Source: Ornithinimicrobium murale (GTDB taxonomy: Bacteria > Actinomycetota > Actinomycetes > Actinomycetales > Dermatophilaceae). From it: a DNA stretch of 64,000 nucleotides. Below are positions 25,860-34,367 of this stretch, one piece after another. The stretch is from NCBI RefSeq assembly GCF_003352835.1, contig NZ_QLVD01000024.1, positions 1 to 64,000 of the forward strand. Direction: 5' to 3'. The position numbers and the translations under genes are program-made. The notes under the pieces are model-generated. The model made no database searches. It had not been told where the DNA came from and saw only the letters and a program-made list of their open reading frames with translations. Numbering within the stretch: position 1 is the stretch's first letter; each line of letters opens with the position of its first letter.

Positions 25860-27250
25860 GGCTCACCCCGGAGCTCCCGGGCCCGCCGCTCCACCAGGTC
25901 CGAGACACGCCGCAGCGCGGTCACGGCGTCGGGGTCCGGTCCGGTGTCCGTGCGGATCCACTTGGCCTGCAGCGACTCCAGGTATCTGGTCGCGGCTGCC
26001 ACGGAGGTGGGTGTGTGCGCCTCGACCAGGAGGTCCTGGGTGGCCTGCTGGACCATCACGGAGTGGCCGCTGCGGGTCATCAGGTGCTCCTCGGGGTACT
26101 CGACGAACTTCGGGTGGGCCCAGCACGAGATCCCGGGCTGGGCCGTCCCGACGCTGTCCTGTCCCGCATAGACCAGCTGGAGCACCCGCCTGAGCTGGTC
26201 GGTGTCGGGGTCGAGAGCCAGGTCGTGCGCGATCGTGATGCCGGGGCTGTTGATGGCCAGGGCGTCGGCCACCTCCCGGAGGGCGGCACCCGAGTAGTTG
26301 TCCGGGGCACCCGAGGCGATGAAGGTCCATGCGCCCTGCCCTGACACGAACTGGGCCAGCTTGGCGGCTCCGACGAACTCCCCCACGGGCGTGGCGTCCC
26401 CGGCCCAGTCGTCCTCCCCCACCCACGGCCCCTCCGCGGGCTGTTCCTCCAGGCGGGAGGGGGTGACCGACATGGCCACCGCGCCACGGCCACCGGAGAG
26501 GTAGCCGTGGCCGACCAGGTGCACCACGTCGAGTGCGCTCCCCCGCAGGGCAGCGCCCATCCACTCCAGCCAGGCGTTGTCCGCAGTCGCGGCCGGATGG
26601 GTGCTGCCGACGGCGTCGCCGGGAGGGACACCGGCCTCCCACCGGGCCGGGTCGTGGGCGATCACCGCCTCCTCATCGGCGAGCAGCGTGGTGAGCCGCT
26701 CGAACACCCAGCCGTCGCTGAAGACGTGGACCGTGGTGGGCACTCCGGTGGCCTCGCGCCACAGCCGCGCGAGCCCGGCCAGGGTGCCTGCCGCGTCAAA
26801 CTGTCCGGACACCACCGACCAGCCGGCGCACAGCGCCACCTCGAGGGTGTTGCTCTGGGCACGGGGTCGCACCGTGTAGTTGGGCAGCCGGACCACCGGT
26901 CGCCCCAGGGGCGCGAGCAACTGCTCCCACGGCACCAGGTGCAGGTAGCCCCGGGGACTGGGTAGTTCCAGCCACAGCGCGTTGTCGGGCGGTGAGGCGG
27001 ACCCACCCAGTGTCGGGACCTGCTTGGTCAGGTAGTAGAGCACGTCGGAGGGCAGGCTGAACTGGTCGTCGGTCGCGGGCTCCCCGCCCCGGAAGTCCAG
27101 TGGCCCCAGCTCGCTGGCACCGCACTCGGCGACCAGCTCGACCTCGCCGCTGCCGCGCACCAGCCAGAACCGCACGGCGACCCGACCCCCGTCCCGGTAG
27201 GCGATCCGCAGCGTCGGCAGATCGTGCTCGGCCCGGACCAGCGTGGCCAT
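25856..27250 (-). CDS. CHAT-like protein lacking the catalytic cysteine (pseudo-protease)
   Basis: A 464-residue relative of the next gene. It keeps the same landmarks at nearly the same residues: VPWEQL (106-111), and His248 in VVHLVGHGYLSGG. Where CHAT proteases have S-A-C-E it reads TFIASGAPDNYSG (residues 309-321), so the cysteine is replaced by Ala. It should therefore be inactive and may serve as sensor, scaffold or decoy for the active CHAT protein. The start at ATG 27250 lies four bases after the hydrolase stop. CHAT assignment rests on pattern and context. Confidence 0.62.
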   Translation of the reverse strand: MATLVRAEHDLPTLRIAYRDGGRVAVRFWLVRGSGEVELVAECGASELGPLDFRGGEPATDDQFSLPSDVLYYLTKQVPTLGGSASPPDNALWLELPSPRGYLHLVPWEQLLAPLGRPVVRLPNYTVRPRAQSNTLEVALCAGWSVVSGQFDAAGTLAGLARLWREATGVPTTVHVFSDGWVFERLTTLLADEEAVIAHDPARWEAGVPPGDAVGSTHPAATADNAWLEWMGAALRGSALDVVHLVGHGYLSGGRGAVAMSVTPSRLEEQPAEGPWVGEDDWAGDATPVGEFVGAAKLAQFVSGQGAWTFIASGAPDNYSGAALREVADALAINSPGITIAHDLALDPDTDQLRRVLQLVYAGQDSVGTAQPGISCWAHPKFVEYPEEHLMTRSGHSVMVQQATQDLLVEAHTPTSVAAATRYLESLQAKWIRTDTGPDPDAVTALRRVSDLVERRARELRGEP

Positions 27251-27254
27251 GGGG

Positions 27255-28571
27255 CTACTCCATCACCTGGCAGAGCAACGCCCAGGCCGTGGCCGCGTTC
27301 TGCACGTCGCCGTGCCCGTTGATCACCGCGTCCGCCCGGATCGCCAGCACCTCCGTGCTCGGCAGCACATAACGCTTAGGTGCGGTCACGGCGTCCACGA
27401 CCGTGACCGACGAGGTGTCCTGGGGGCCGAAGCCGCCCAGCGCCGCATACTCCGAGGGTGCTCCGGCGATGACCGCCTCCCGCGTGTCCGACGCCCGCCG
27501 TGCGGCGAGGTGGAACAGCCGGGTCAGCGGGACGTCGTGCCGGCTGAAGGTCGTCATGACCGGCTGCCGGGCCCGGTCCAGCGCGGGGCGGTAACCCCCG
27601 GCCGGGTGCTCCCGGTCCGGGTCGGCGAAGCACTTGGCCGAGGTGGCGGGTTGCAGCAGCAGGACCGACTCCACCGGCCGCTTCGGTGCACTGCCGTGGG
27701 CCAGCGCGGACAGCACGACCTTGCCGCCGTAACTGTGGCCGATGAGGCGCACGCGAGAGTCGGGCGAGGAGTCCAGCAGGTCGTGCAGCATGGAGCGCAC
27801 GCCCGCTCCCCCGACCCGGCCCGCACGGTCCTTCATCAGCAGGACGGTGGCGCTGCGGATGAGGTTGCGCGGGTTGAGCTTGTCCAGCAGGCCGGCGGTC
27901 TCGGGTGCACGGTCGGCGCCGACCGGCTCGTCCTCCACGAAGCCCCCGCGCTCGACCGGCTCAGCGGGGTCCTCAGAGGGCATCGCGGCCCACCACCGGA
28001 GAAGGTCCTCCGGCGTGATCGTGGCGTCCCGACCGTCCCCGAGCTCGTCCTCGAGGCCGGTAAGGGCGGGAGCGACCAGGCGGGCGAGTTCCAGGGCCCG
28101 CTCACCGCTCAGCTCGGCGTGGCCGGCCAGCTCATAGAGCCGGGCGGCCGCTCCCTCCTCCAGCGACTCGGCGATCAGCTCGAGGGCCAGGTCCTCGCCC
28201 GTGGACGGGTCGCGCTGCCCGCCCGCGATATCCGGGCCCCGCTCATCGCGAGGCACCAGGACGGTGCTGGGCCAGTTGACCCCCACCAGGACCGGTCGAT
28301 AGTCGCGTGCCGGGGGGTGCCAGCCCTCGGCATACTGCTGGTTGAACTGGTCGATGAACTCCAGGTAGTGCCGGGTAGCGGCCTCCCAGGTGTTGTTCCA
28401 GCCGTGGCTGAACAGGAAGACATCGGTCGCCTCGCCGGCTGCCTGCACCAGGTGTCGCAGGCTCGACGGGCTGGTGCACACCCCCCGCTTGTCGAACCTG
28501 ATCATGTAGAACGGGGCGGTTCCGCCGCCCGGTCCCGGGACCTGTTGCCAGGGTCCGTTGATCGCAGCCAT
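27255..28571 (-). CDS. alpha/beta hydrolase heading the CHAT operon
   Basis: A 438-residue serine hydrolase. LFSHGWNNTWEAA (residues 53-65) forms the oxyanion strand, Ser280 lies in LIGHSYGGK, SRHDVPLTRLF offers the acid and VINGHGDV the histidine. A long, acidic, low-hydrophobicity insertion (residues about 108-235) separates the first strand from the nucleophile, a plausible lid or cleavage-activated region. Substrate is unknown; lipase/esterase is likely. ATG 28571 has GAGAG eight bases upstream; a GTG at 28676 would add 35 unconserved-looking residues. As first gene of the operon it is the probable effector. Confidence 0.72.
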   Translation of the reverse strand: MAAINGPWQQVPGPGGGTAPFYMIRFDKRGVCTSPSSLRHLVQAAGEATDVFLFSHGWNNTWEAATRHYLEFIDQFNQQYAEGWHPPARDYRPVLVGVNWPSTVLVPRDERGPDIAGGQRDPSTGEDLALELIAESLEEGAAARLYELAGHAELSGERALELARLVAPALTGLEDELGDGRDATITPEDLLRWWAAMPSEDPAEPVERGGFVEDEPVGADRAPETAGLLDKLNPRNLIRSATVLLMKDRAGRVGGAGVRSMLHDLLDSSPDSRVRLIGHSYGGKVVLSALAHGSAPKRPVESVLLLQPATSAKCFADPDREHPAGGYRPALDRARQPVMTTFSRHDVPLTRLFHLAARRASDTREAVIAGAPSEYAALGGFGPQDTSSVTVVDAVTAPKRYVLPSTEVLAIRADAVINGHGDVQNAATAWALLCQVME

Positions 28572-28695
28572 CGTCACAGCTCTCGGGAGACAACCTGTGA
28601 GCACCGCCCGGCCCGACGAGGAGTCGCTGCCCTGCGGTGCCGCACGGGCCCGGGTGCCGGTCACCTGGGTCCACACCAGCGTGAATGCGTTTCTG

Positions 28696-28758
28696 AGCGT
28701 ACTCAGGCCCGGTGTCGGCGTCTACATGCTGCAGGATGACGTCTGCGGACATCCGCAG
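28696..28758 (-). promoter_or_regulatory. Predicted promoter and palindrome upstream of the CHAT operon
   Basis: On the minus strand TAGACG (28724-28719), 17 bases, then TACGCT (28701-28696) make a reasonable sigma-70-type promoter about 125 bases before ATG 28571, leaving a long leader. Just upstream a perfect inverted repeat, CTGCGGA-N2-TCCGCAG (28743-28758), could be an operator or the terminator hairpin of the yciO-type gene that ends at 28773; no T-run follows it. Confidence 0.45.
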
Positions 28759-28772
28759 CGCGCCAGAAGCGC

Positions 28773-29393
28773 TCAGACGATGGAGGCAGAGTCTCCGGCA
28801 CCCTCGCGGACCACCTGCGGGTAGCCCTCCGAGAAGTCGATGACCGTGGTGGGCTCGTTGCCGGTCTCGTCACCGTCGATCACGATGTCGACCTGGTGGT
28901 CCAACCGTTCCTTGATCTCCCAGCCCAGCGCGAGGGGCTCCTCCTCACCCGGCAGGAGGAGAGTGCTGGAGAGCATCGGCTCCCCGAGCTCGGCGAGGAC
29001 GGCCTGGGTGATGCGGTGCTCCGGGATGCGGACCCCGACGGTCTTCTTCTTCGGGTGCAGCAGCTTCTTGGGGACCTCCGGCGTGGCGGGCAGGATAAAG
29101 GTGAACGGGCCGGGGGTCGCGGCCTTCACGGCGCGGAAGACGGCGTTGTCGAGCTGCACGAACTGGCCCAGTTGCGCGAAGTCGGCGCAGACCAGCGTGA
29201 AGTGGTGCTTGTCGTCGAGCTTGCGGATGGAGATGATCCGCTCCTTGGCCTGCTGATTGCCCAACTGGGCACCGAGCGCGTAGCAGGCGTCCGTCGGGTA
29301 GGCGACCAGTCCGCCGTCGCGCAGGGTGTCGACCACCCTGCTCACGAGGCGCGGCTGCGGATCGACCGGGTGGATGTCGAGGAAGGTAGCCAT
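28773..29393 (-). CDS. L-threonylcarbamoyladenylate synthase family protein (YciO/Sua5)
   Basis: A 206-residue Sua5/YciO/YrdC-domain protein. YPTDACYALG near residue 32, SIRKLDDKHHFTLV near 55-68 and KTVGVRIPEH near 117 cover the nucleotide- and threonine-binding site. Sua5/YrdC makes threonylcarbamoyl-AMP for the t6A37 tRNA modification; the length and absence of a C-terminal Sua5 domain fit the YciO branch, whose role is less certain. ATG 29393 has TATGGT five bases upstream and no clear ribosome site, so it may be leaderless. Confidence 0.82.
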   Translation of the reverse strand: MATFLDIHPVDPQPRLVSRVVDTLRDGGLVAYPTDACYALGAQLGNQQAKERIISIRKLDDKHHFTLVCADFAQLGQFVQLDNAVFRAVKAATPGPFTFILPATPEVPKKLLHPKKKTVGVRIPEHRITQAVLAELGEPMLSSTLLLPGEEEPLALGWEIKERLDHQVDIVIDGDETGNEPTTVIDFSEGYPQVVREGAGDSASIV

Positions 29394-29475
29394 GCGTCAC
29401 CATAACCAACCGCGGGCCGCTTGTGCCTCCCGACGTTCCGACCGGCGCCCGACAGTCTGCCGGAGGGACGGACCA

Positions 29476-30408
29476 TCAGACGGCCGGCGCCGCACGATGG
29501 TAGAGGCAGGTCACCCGGGACAGCGAGAAACCGGCCCGCTCGTAGAGCCGCGTGGCACCGGTCGGGCTCGCCGAGTCCACGTCCAGCGCCACATAGGCGA
29601 ACCCCTCGGCGAGGCTGACCGTGCGCAGCAGGGCGGCGTGGGCCAGGCCCCGGCCCCTGGCGTCGGGCACCGTGCCCACCAGGTTGAGGTAGGCCTCCTC
29701 CGGGACCCACGACGCGGCCAGCACGTAGGCCAGGACTCGGCCGTCCGGGTCGAGCGCAAGGGTCGAGATGTCCATCCGGTTGGCCCGGGCGGCCCACCGG
29801 TCGGCCCACCGCTGGGCGGGCGCCTCGCCGGAGCCCCAGTGGTCACGGAAGGCGTCATTGTGCGCCAGACGGGTCGCCTCACGGTGCTTCTCCTCCGGCG
29901 AGACAAGCACCGCATCCACCTCGGGCACCTGGACGGGGGCCCCGTCCAGGAACCTCTTCATCTCGTTCCAGTAGCGCACGATCGCGTAGCCGCGCTGCTC
30001 CAGCATCGGGCGCACCGAGGCTCCCTCGATGCCGCCTGCGACGGACCAGGTCACCGGCGACCCCGGGTGGCGTGCTGCGGCCAACTCCCGGCCCCGGGCC
30101 TCCATCCGGTCCATGAGCGCCGTGCCCAGCCCCCGTCTCCGGGCTGCGGGGTGGATGCCGCCACCCAGGCTCGCCATCACCTGGCCGTCGTGGCGCGCAC
30201 GGATCCGCACCTGTCCGTAGCCGACCAGCTCGCCCCCGTCCCACAGCGCCCAGGAGTCCCGCGCGGGATCGAAGCCGTGCTCGGTCAGCTCCTCGGCCAG
30301 GTCCTCGGCCGCATAGAACTCATCGGTCCGGTCGGTCCGGGCCAGTTCGGCCGTCAGCTCGGCCCACGCGGTCACGTCCTCCGCGCGGAGGTGGTTCCAG
30401 GTGGTCAT
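29476..30408 (-). CDS. double-GNAT acetyltransferase (MshD-like)
   Basis: A 310-residue protein with two GNAT folds in tandem. The first has GGGIHPAARRRGLGTALM (residues about 82-99), the second GTVPDARGRGLAHAALL (about 241-257) then ATRLYERAGFSLSR. This layout is shared with mycothiol synthase MshD, which acetylates the cysteinyl group of mycothiol, but several actinobacterial paralogues exist and the substrate cannot be told. GGAGGAG precedes the ATG. It stands alone, with short intergenic spaces on both sides. Confidence 0.75.
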   Translation of the reverse strand: MTTWNHLRAEDVTAWAELTAELARTDRTDEFYAAEDLAEELTEHGFDPARDSWALWDGGELVGYGQVRIRARHDGQVMASLGGGIHPAARRRGLGTALMDRMEARGRELAAARHPGSPVTWSVAGGIEGASVRPMLEQRGYAIVRYWNEMKRFLDGAPVQVPEVDAVLVSPEEKHREATRLAHNDAFRDHWGSGEAPAQRWADRWAARANRMDISTLALDPDGRVLAYVLAASWVPEEAYLNLVGTVPDARGRGLAHAALLRTVSLAEGFAYVALDVDSASPTGATRLYERAGFSLSRVTCLYHRAAPAV

Positions 30409-30492
30409 GGCTCCGAGTCTCCTCCGCGTCCCTCCGGGCGACCAGCGGTTTTTCGTGAACCGGGACGACTGGTGGCGACCCGCTCGACCTCC

Positions 30493-31728
30493 TCACCGGC
30501 GCCGACGAGCTCGACCAACGATCACGAACCAGGCGATGCCGAGGGTCAGCACGATGCCCCCACCCAGCACCGACTGCCACGGGAGCATCACGGCCAGGCC
30601 CACACAGCCGGCCAACCCGATCGCGGGCACCACCGGCGCCCCGCGCCAGTCACCGCGCAGGGTCCACGCGCTGGCGTTGGCCACGGCGTAGTAGGTCAGC
30701 ACCCCGAAGCTGGAGAACCCGATGGCACCTCGCAGATCCACCAGCAGCACGAGAACGATCACCAGCGCCCCCACTGCGAGCTCGGCATTCCGCGGCACCT
30801 GACGACGGTCCAACCGGGTCAGGGCCGCGGGCAGGTAGCCGTCCCGCGCCATGGCCAGTGAGGTTCGAGAGATCCCGAGCACCAGGTTCAGCAGGGCGCC
30901 GCACGCAGCCAACGCGGCCACGGCCCGCACCGCCCAGACCCAGGGGTCGCCCAGGACCGCCGCTGTCGCGGCCGCCACAGGGTCGGCCCCAACCGCAAGA
31001 TCCGTGGGACCGAGTATGCCGAGGGTCAGGACAGCGATCACGGCGTACAGCCCGAGCACGGCCAGCACCGTGATCGCGATGGCCCGCGGGATGGTCCGCT
31101 CGGGGTCACGCACCTCCTCCGCGAGGGTGGCGATGCGGGCATAGCCGGCGAAGGCAAAGAAGATCAGCCCGGCCCCCTGCAGGATGCCGTAGGCACTGGG
31201 GCCCTCCGCCCAGAGCTCGGGGCGCGGAGGGTCCGCACCACCGGCGACGCCGGCGAGCAACACGCCGACGAGCACTGCCAGCACCACGCTGACGATCACC
31301 GTGGACACCCTGGCCGAGCGCTGCACCCCCGTGACGTTCAGCAGCGTGATCACCACGACCGCCGCCACTGCTGCCATCTGCTCTCGGCCCGGCGCGAGAT
31401 AGGCCGCGATCGCCATCGCCATCGCCGCGCACGAGGCGATTTTGCCAACCACGAACGACCAGCCCGCAAGGTAACCGGCGAACGGGCCCAGGCGCTCCCG
31501 GCCGTAGACGTAGGTGCCTCCGGCCGAGGGATAGCGTGCCGCCAGCGCACCAGAGGACCACGCGTTGCACGCGGCCACGACCGCTGCCAGGACGAGACTG
31601 AGCAGCAGCCAGGACCCCGCGGCACGCGCCGCCGGGCCCCACACCACGAAGGCACCGGCCCCGATCATCGACCCGAGGCCGATGGCCACCGCCTCCCGGG
31701 GACCGAGGCGGCGGGCGAGGGCGGTCAC
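30493..31728 (-). CDS. APC superfamily amino-acid permease
   Basis: A 411-residue permease with twelve predicted helices. The first helix bears AIGLGSMIGAGAFV, the unwound substrate-binding motif of the amino acid-polyamine-organocation family, and YPSAGGTYVYGRERLG follows in helix 3. The specificity is unknown. It starts at GTG 31728, overlapping the OsmC stop by four bases (GTGA), so both are co-transcribed. Confidence 0.85.
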   Translation of the reverse strand: MTALARRLGPREAVAIGLGSMIGAGAFVVWGPAARAAGSWLLLSLVLAAVVAACNAWSSGALAARYPSAGGTYVYGRERLGPFAGYLAGWSFVVGKIASCAAMAMAIAAYLAPGREQMAAVAAVVVITLLNVTGVQRSARVSTVIVSVVLAVLVGVLLAGVAGGADPPRPELWAEGPSAYGILQGAGLIFFAFAGYARIATLAEEVRDPERTIPRAIAITVLAVLGLYAVIAVLTLGILGPTDLAVGADPVAAATAAVLGDPWVWAVRAVAALAACGALLNLVLGISRTSLAMARDGYLPAALTRLDRRQVPRNAELAVGALVIVLVLLVDLRGAIGFSSFGVLTYYAVANASAWTLRGDWRGAPVVPAIGLAGCVGLAVMLPWQSVLGGGIVLTLGIAWFVIVGRARRRR

Positions 31729-32147
31729 GTCGAGAGGTAACTGACCGGCGTCGGCAGCTGCACGGTACGCGAGACCGTGCAGAGCCGGTCCCGGGACTTG
31801 GCGATGGCGTCGGGGAGTCGCTCGCGGGCCCCGTCCCCCTCCGTGCCCTCCGGGAAGCGCACGGTGAAGGTGATGGTGACCTCACCGAGGTGGTTTCCCT
31901 CGGCGTCCCGCAGCTTCTCGGCCTCGGCCGAGACATCGAACGCGGTGGGCTCGGCCAGGCGGGAGGTCAGCAGGTCGACATCGATCGCGGAGCAGCCGGC
32001 CATCGCCGTGAGCAGCAGCTCCACGGGCGTGAAGTCGGTGCTGCTCCCATCGCCGAAGGCGAGGCGTCCCCCACGGGCGTTCTCCGCCTCGTAGCTGCCC
32101 TTGTCGTGACGGGTGAGTGAAATGCTGCGCAGGTCATCTGAGCTCAT
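31725..32147 (-). CDS. OsmC family peroxiredoxin-like protein
   Basis: A 140-residue OsmC/Ohr-family protein. Both redox cysteines expected in the family are present: Cys52 in MAGCSAIDV and Cys122 in RDRLCTVSR; PVELLLTAMAGC matches the helix that carries the first. Such proteins reduce organic peroxides with lipoyl or low-molecular-weight thiols. ATG 32147 is only 18 bases from the divergent phosphatase start; no clear ribosome site is seen. The frame continues far upstream inside that phosphatase and is rejected as coding. Confidence 0.82.
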   Translation of the reverse strand: MSSDDLRSISLTRHDKGSYEAENARGGRLAFGDGSSTDFTPVELLLTAMAGCSAIDVDLLTSRLAEPTAFDVSAEAEKLRDAEGNHLGEVTITFTVRFPEGTEGDGARERLPDAIAKSRDRLCTVSRTVQLPTPVSYLST

Positions 32148-32165
32148 GGGGTCTAGCCTGCCAGA

Positions 32166-32747
32166 GTGACTCAACGACTCATCCTGGTGCGGCACGGTGC
32201 GACCGAGTGGTCGGAGTCGGGCCAGCACACGGGCCTGACCGACCTGCCCCTCCTTCCGTCCGGCGAGCAGGGGGCGCGCGCCCTCGCTCCCCTGCTGCGA
32301 ACCTTCGACATCGCCCACGTGCGCTCCTCGCCCTTGCAACGGGCACGCTGCACGGCCGAGCTCGCCGGGGTGAGCGTCGACACCCTCGACCCGGACCTGG
32401 TGGAGTGGGACTACGGCGCCGTCGAGGGGGTCAGCACCGCGCAGCTGCGGGAGCGGACCGGGACCGACTGGAGCGTCTGGCGGGACGGGGTGACGCCCGG
32501 GAAGACCCCCGGGGAGACGGTCGAGGAGGTCGCGGCCCGGGCCAGCCGCGTGCTGGGCGCCGTGGCGGACATCGACGGGGACGTGCTGCTGTTCGGACAC
32601 GGACAGGCGCTGCGCATCCTCACGGCCGTCTTCCTCCGCGCCGAGCCCCGCTTCGGGGCGCACCTGACCTTCGAGACCGGCGCGATCGGCATCCTGGGCC
32701 ACCACCGGGAGGATCCGGTCATCCAGGGGTGGAACCTCACGGGCTGA
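32166..32747 (+). CDS. histidine phosphatase family protein (phosphoglycerate mutase-like)
   Basis: A 193-residue enzyme with the N-terminal LVRHGATEW (catalytic His10), SSPLQRARCTAE, and the second histidine in LLFGHGQALRI. Size and motifs fit small broad-specificity phosphatases related to cofactor-dependent phosphoglycerate mutase, such as GpgP or SixA-like enzymes. The GTG start at 32166 lies exactly six bases after TAGCCT (32154-32159), with no Shine-Dalgarno, indicating a leaderless mRNA. It overlaps the convergent ligase gene by 11 bases. Confidence 0.87.
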   Translation: MTQRLILVRHGATEWSESGQHTGLTDLPLLPSGEQGARALAPLLRTFDIAHVRSSPLQRARCTAELAGVSVDTLDPDLVEWDYGAVEGVSTAQLRERTGTDWSVWRDGVTPGKTPGETVEEVAARASRVLGAVADIDGDVLLFGHGQALRILTAVFLRAEPRFGAHLTFETGAIGILGHHREDPVIQGWNLTG

Positions 32748-34266
32748 CGGCGACGGCCTCGCTCGTGCTGGCGCCGGCCCTGGGCAACTCCCAGCTGTGC
32801 ACCGGCTCGTTGGCCTCGCTGTGCTCGGCATAGAGCGCGAACATCTTGTGCAGTGCCGTGGGGCGGTCGTCGCCCTGGGCCTCGAAGTGCTCGGTGCAGG
32901 CGACCTGCCAGGACGACCCGTTCTGGCCGGAGCGGCACCGCTCGGCGATCACGTCGAGGTAGTGTCCGCGCACCTCGCGGCGCAGGCCCAGGCCGGCCAG
33001 TCCCTCGTCGGCCAGCGGGAGCAGGTGATCGGCGACCAGCTCGGTGACCGGCACCCGCCCGAAGCCGGGCCAGCTCAGCACCGAGCTGATGCCGTGACGC
33101 GCCGCTGACTCGAAGTTGGCTTCCGCGTCCGCGAAGGGCATCTTGGTCCAGATCGGGCGCCCGCTGCTGGTGAACTTCTCCAGCAGGCCGTAGTAGAAGC
33201 AGGCGTTGGCCACCATGTCGATCACCGTCGGGCCCGCCGGCAGCACACGGTTCTCGACCCGCAGGTGCGGCACGCCGCGCACGTTGTCATAGATCGGCCG
33301 GTTCCACCGGTAGACGGTGCCGTTGTGCAGGCGCAGCTCACCGAGCTCGGGCACCTCACCGGCCTTGTAGACCGAGACCGGGTCCTCGTCGGACTGCTCG
33401 GGCAGCAGAGCCGGGAAGCACCGGACGTTCTCCTCGAACAGGTCGAAGATCGAGGTGATCCACCGGTCGCCGAAGTAGGCACGCGGCCGCACGCCCTGGG
33501 CCTTGTGCTCCACGGAGCGTGTGTCGACCATCTGGCTGAACAGCGGGATCCGGGTCTCGGCCCATAGGTGCCGACCGAACAGATAGGGCGAGTTCGCCGC
33601 AAGCGCCACCTGCACTCCGGTGATGGCCGAGGCTGCGTTCCAGTACATCGGGAAGTCCTGCGGGGTCACCTGCTGGTGCAGCTGGACCGACGTGCAACCG
33701 GACAGCGGGCCGATGGTCTCGAAGTAGCCGGAGACCCGCTCCCCCGAGGGCCCCTCGATGTTGAGCTCCAGCCCCTCGCCGCGCTCGGCCAGGATGGCGT
33801 TGTTGAGCGCGGTGTAGCGCACACCCAGGCTCAGCCACTCCTCATCGAACAGCTCCTGCATCAAGGTGGGGAGTATGCCGACAGCCACCACCTGCGCGCC
33901 GTGCCCCCGAGCCGCGTCCCCGGCTCTGCGAAGGGACTCGTTGAGCCACCGCTCCAGGCGCACCGCCTGGTCGCCGGCCATCGGGCGCGGCGGCACGTTC
34001 ATCTCGATGTTGTAGCGCCCGACCTCGGCCTGGAAGTCGAACTCACTGCCCTGCAGCTCCTCCAGGACGCGCTCGTTGAGCATCGCGGGGTCGAGGTTGG
34101 CATCGACCAGGTTGAGCTCGATCTCCAGGCCCATCTGGGGCCGGGTGAAGTCGAAGCGGCTCTGCTCGAGCATGTGCTCGAAGACATCGAGAGACTGCAG
34201 GACCTTGTGGCGGTAGGCCTGCCGGTCCTCACGGCTGAACGCGGCGGAACTGACTTCCTGACCCAT
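32737..34266 (-). CDS. glutamate-cysteine ligase family 2 (GCS2) protein
   Basis: A 509-residue carboxylate-amine ligase of the GCS2 type (PF04107). MGLEIELNLVD near residue 45 and the conserved RYNIEMNVPP near 84, CTSVQLHQQV near 190 and RVENRVLPAGPT near 343 cover the ATP- and metal-binding sites. The family includes YbdK, EgtA and plant-type gamma-glutamylcysteine synthetases; no egtBCD genes are nearby, so the product in this organism is uncertain. AAGGAGG precedes the ATG and a TAGGCT box lies about 25 bases upstream. Confidence 0.78.
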   Translation of the reverse strand: MGQEVSSAAFSREDRQAYRHKVLQSLDVFEHMLEQSRFDFTRPQMGLEIELNLVDANLDPAMLNERVLEELQGSEFDFQAEVGRYNIEMNVPPRPMAGDQAVRLERWLNESLRRAGDAARGHGAQVVAVGILPTLMQELFDEEWLSLGVRYTALNNAILAERGEGLELNIEGPSGERVSGYFETIGPLSGCTSVQLHQQVTPQDFPMYWNAASAITGVQVALAANSPYLFGRHLWAETRIPLFSQMVDTRSVEHKAQGVRPRAYFGDRWITSIFDLFEENVRCFPALLPEQSDEDPVSVYKAGEVPELGELRLHNGTVYRWNRPIYDNVRGVPHLRVENRVLPAGPTVIDMVANACFYYGLLEKFTSSGRPIWTKMPFADAEANFESAARHGISSVLSWPGFGRVPVTELVADHLLPLADEGLAGLGLRREVRGHYLDVIAERCRSGQNGSSWQVACTEHFEAQGDDRPTALHKMFALYAEHSEANEPVHSWELPRAGASTSEAVAVSP

Positions 34267-34367
34267 GGGCGCCTCCTTGCGTTGCGCACAGCCTAATCAG
34301 ACCCGCCGGCCGACGGGTGGTCGACACGGCCGTCCGCCGCGCGTCCCTCAGCCGTTCGGGAACCGTC

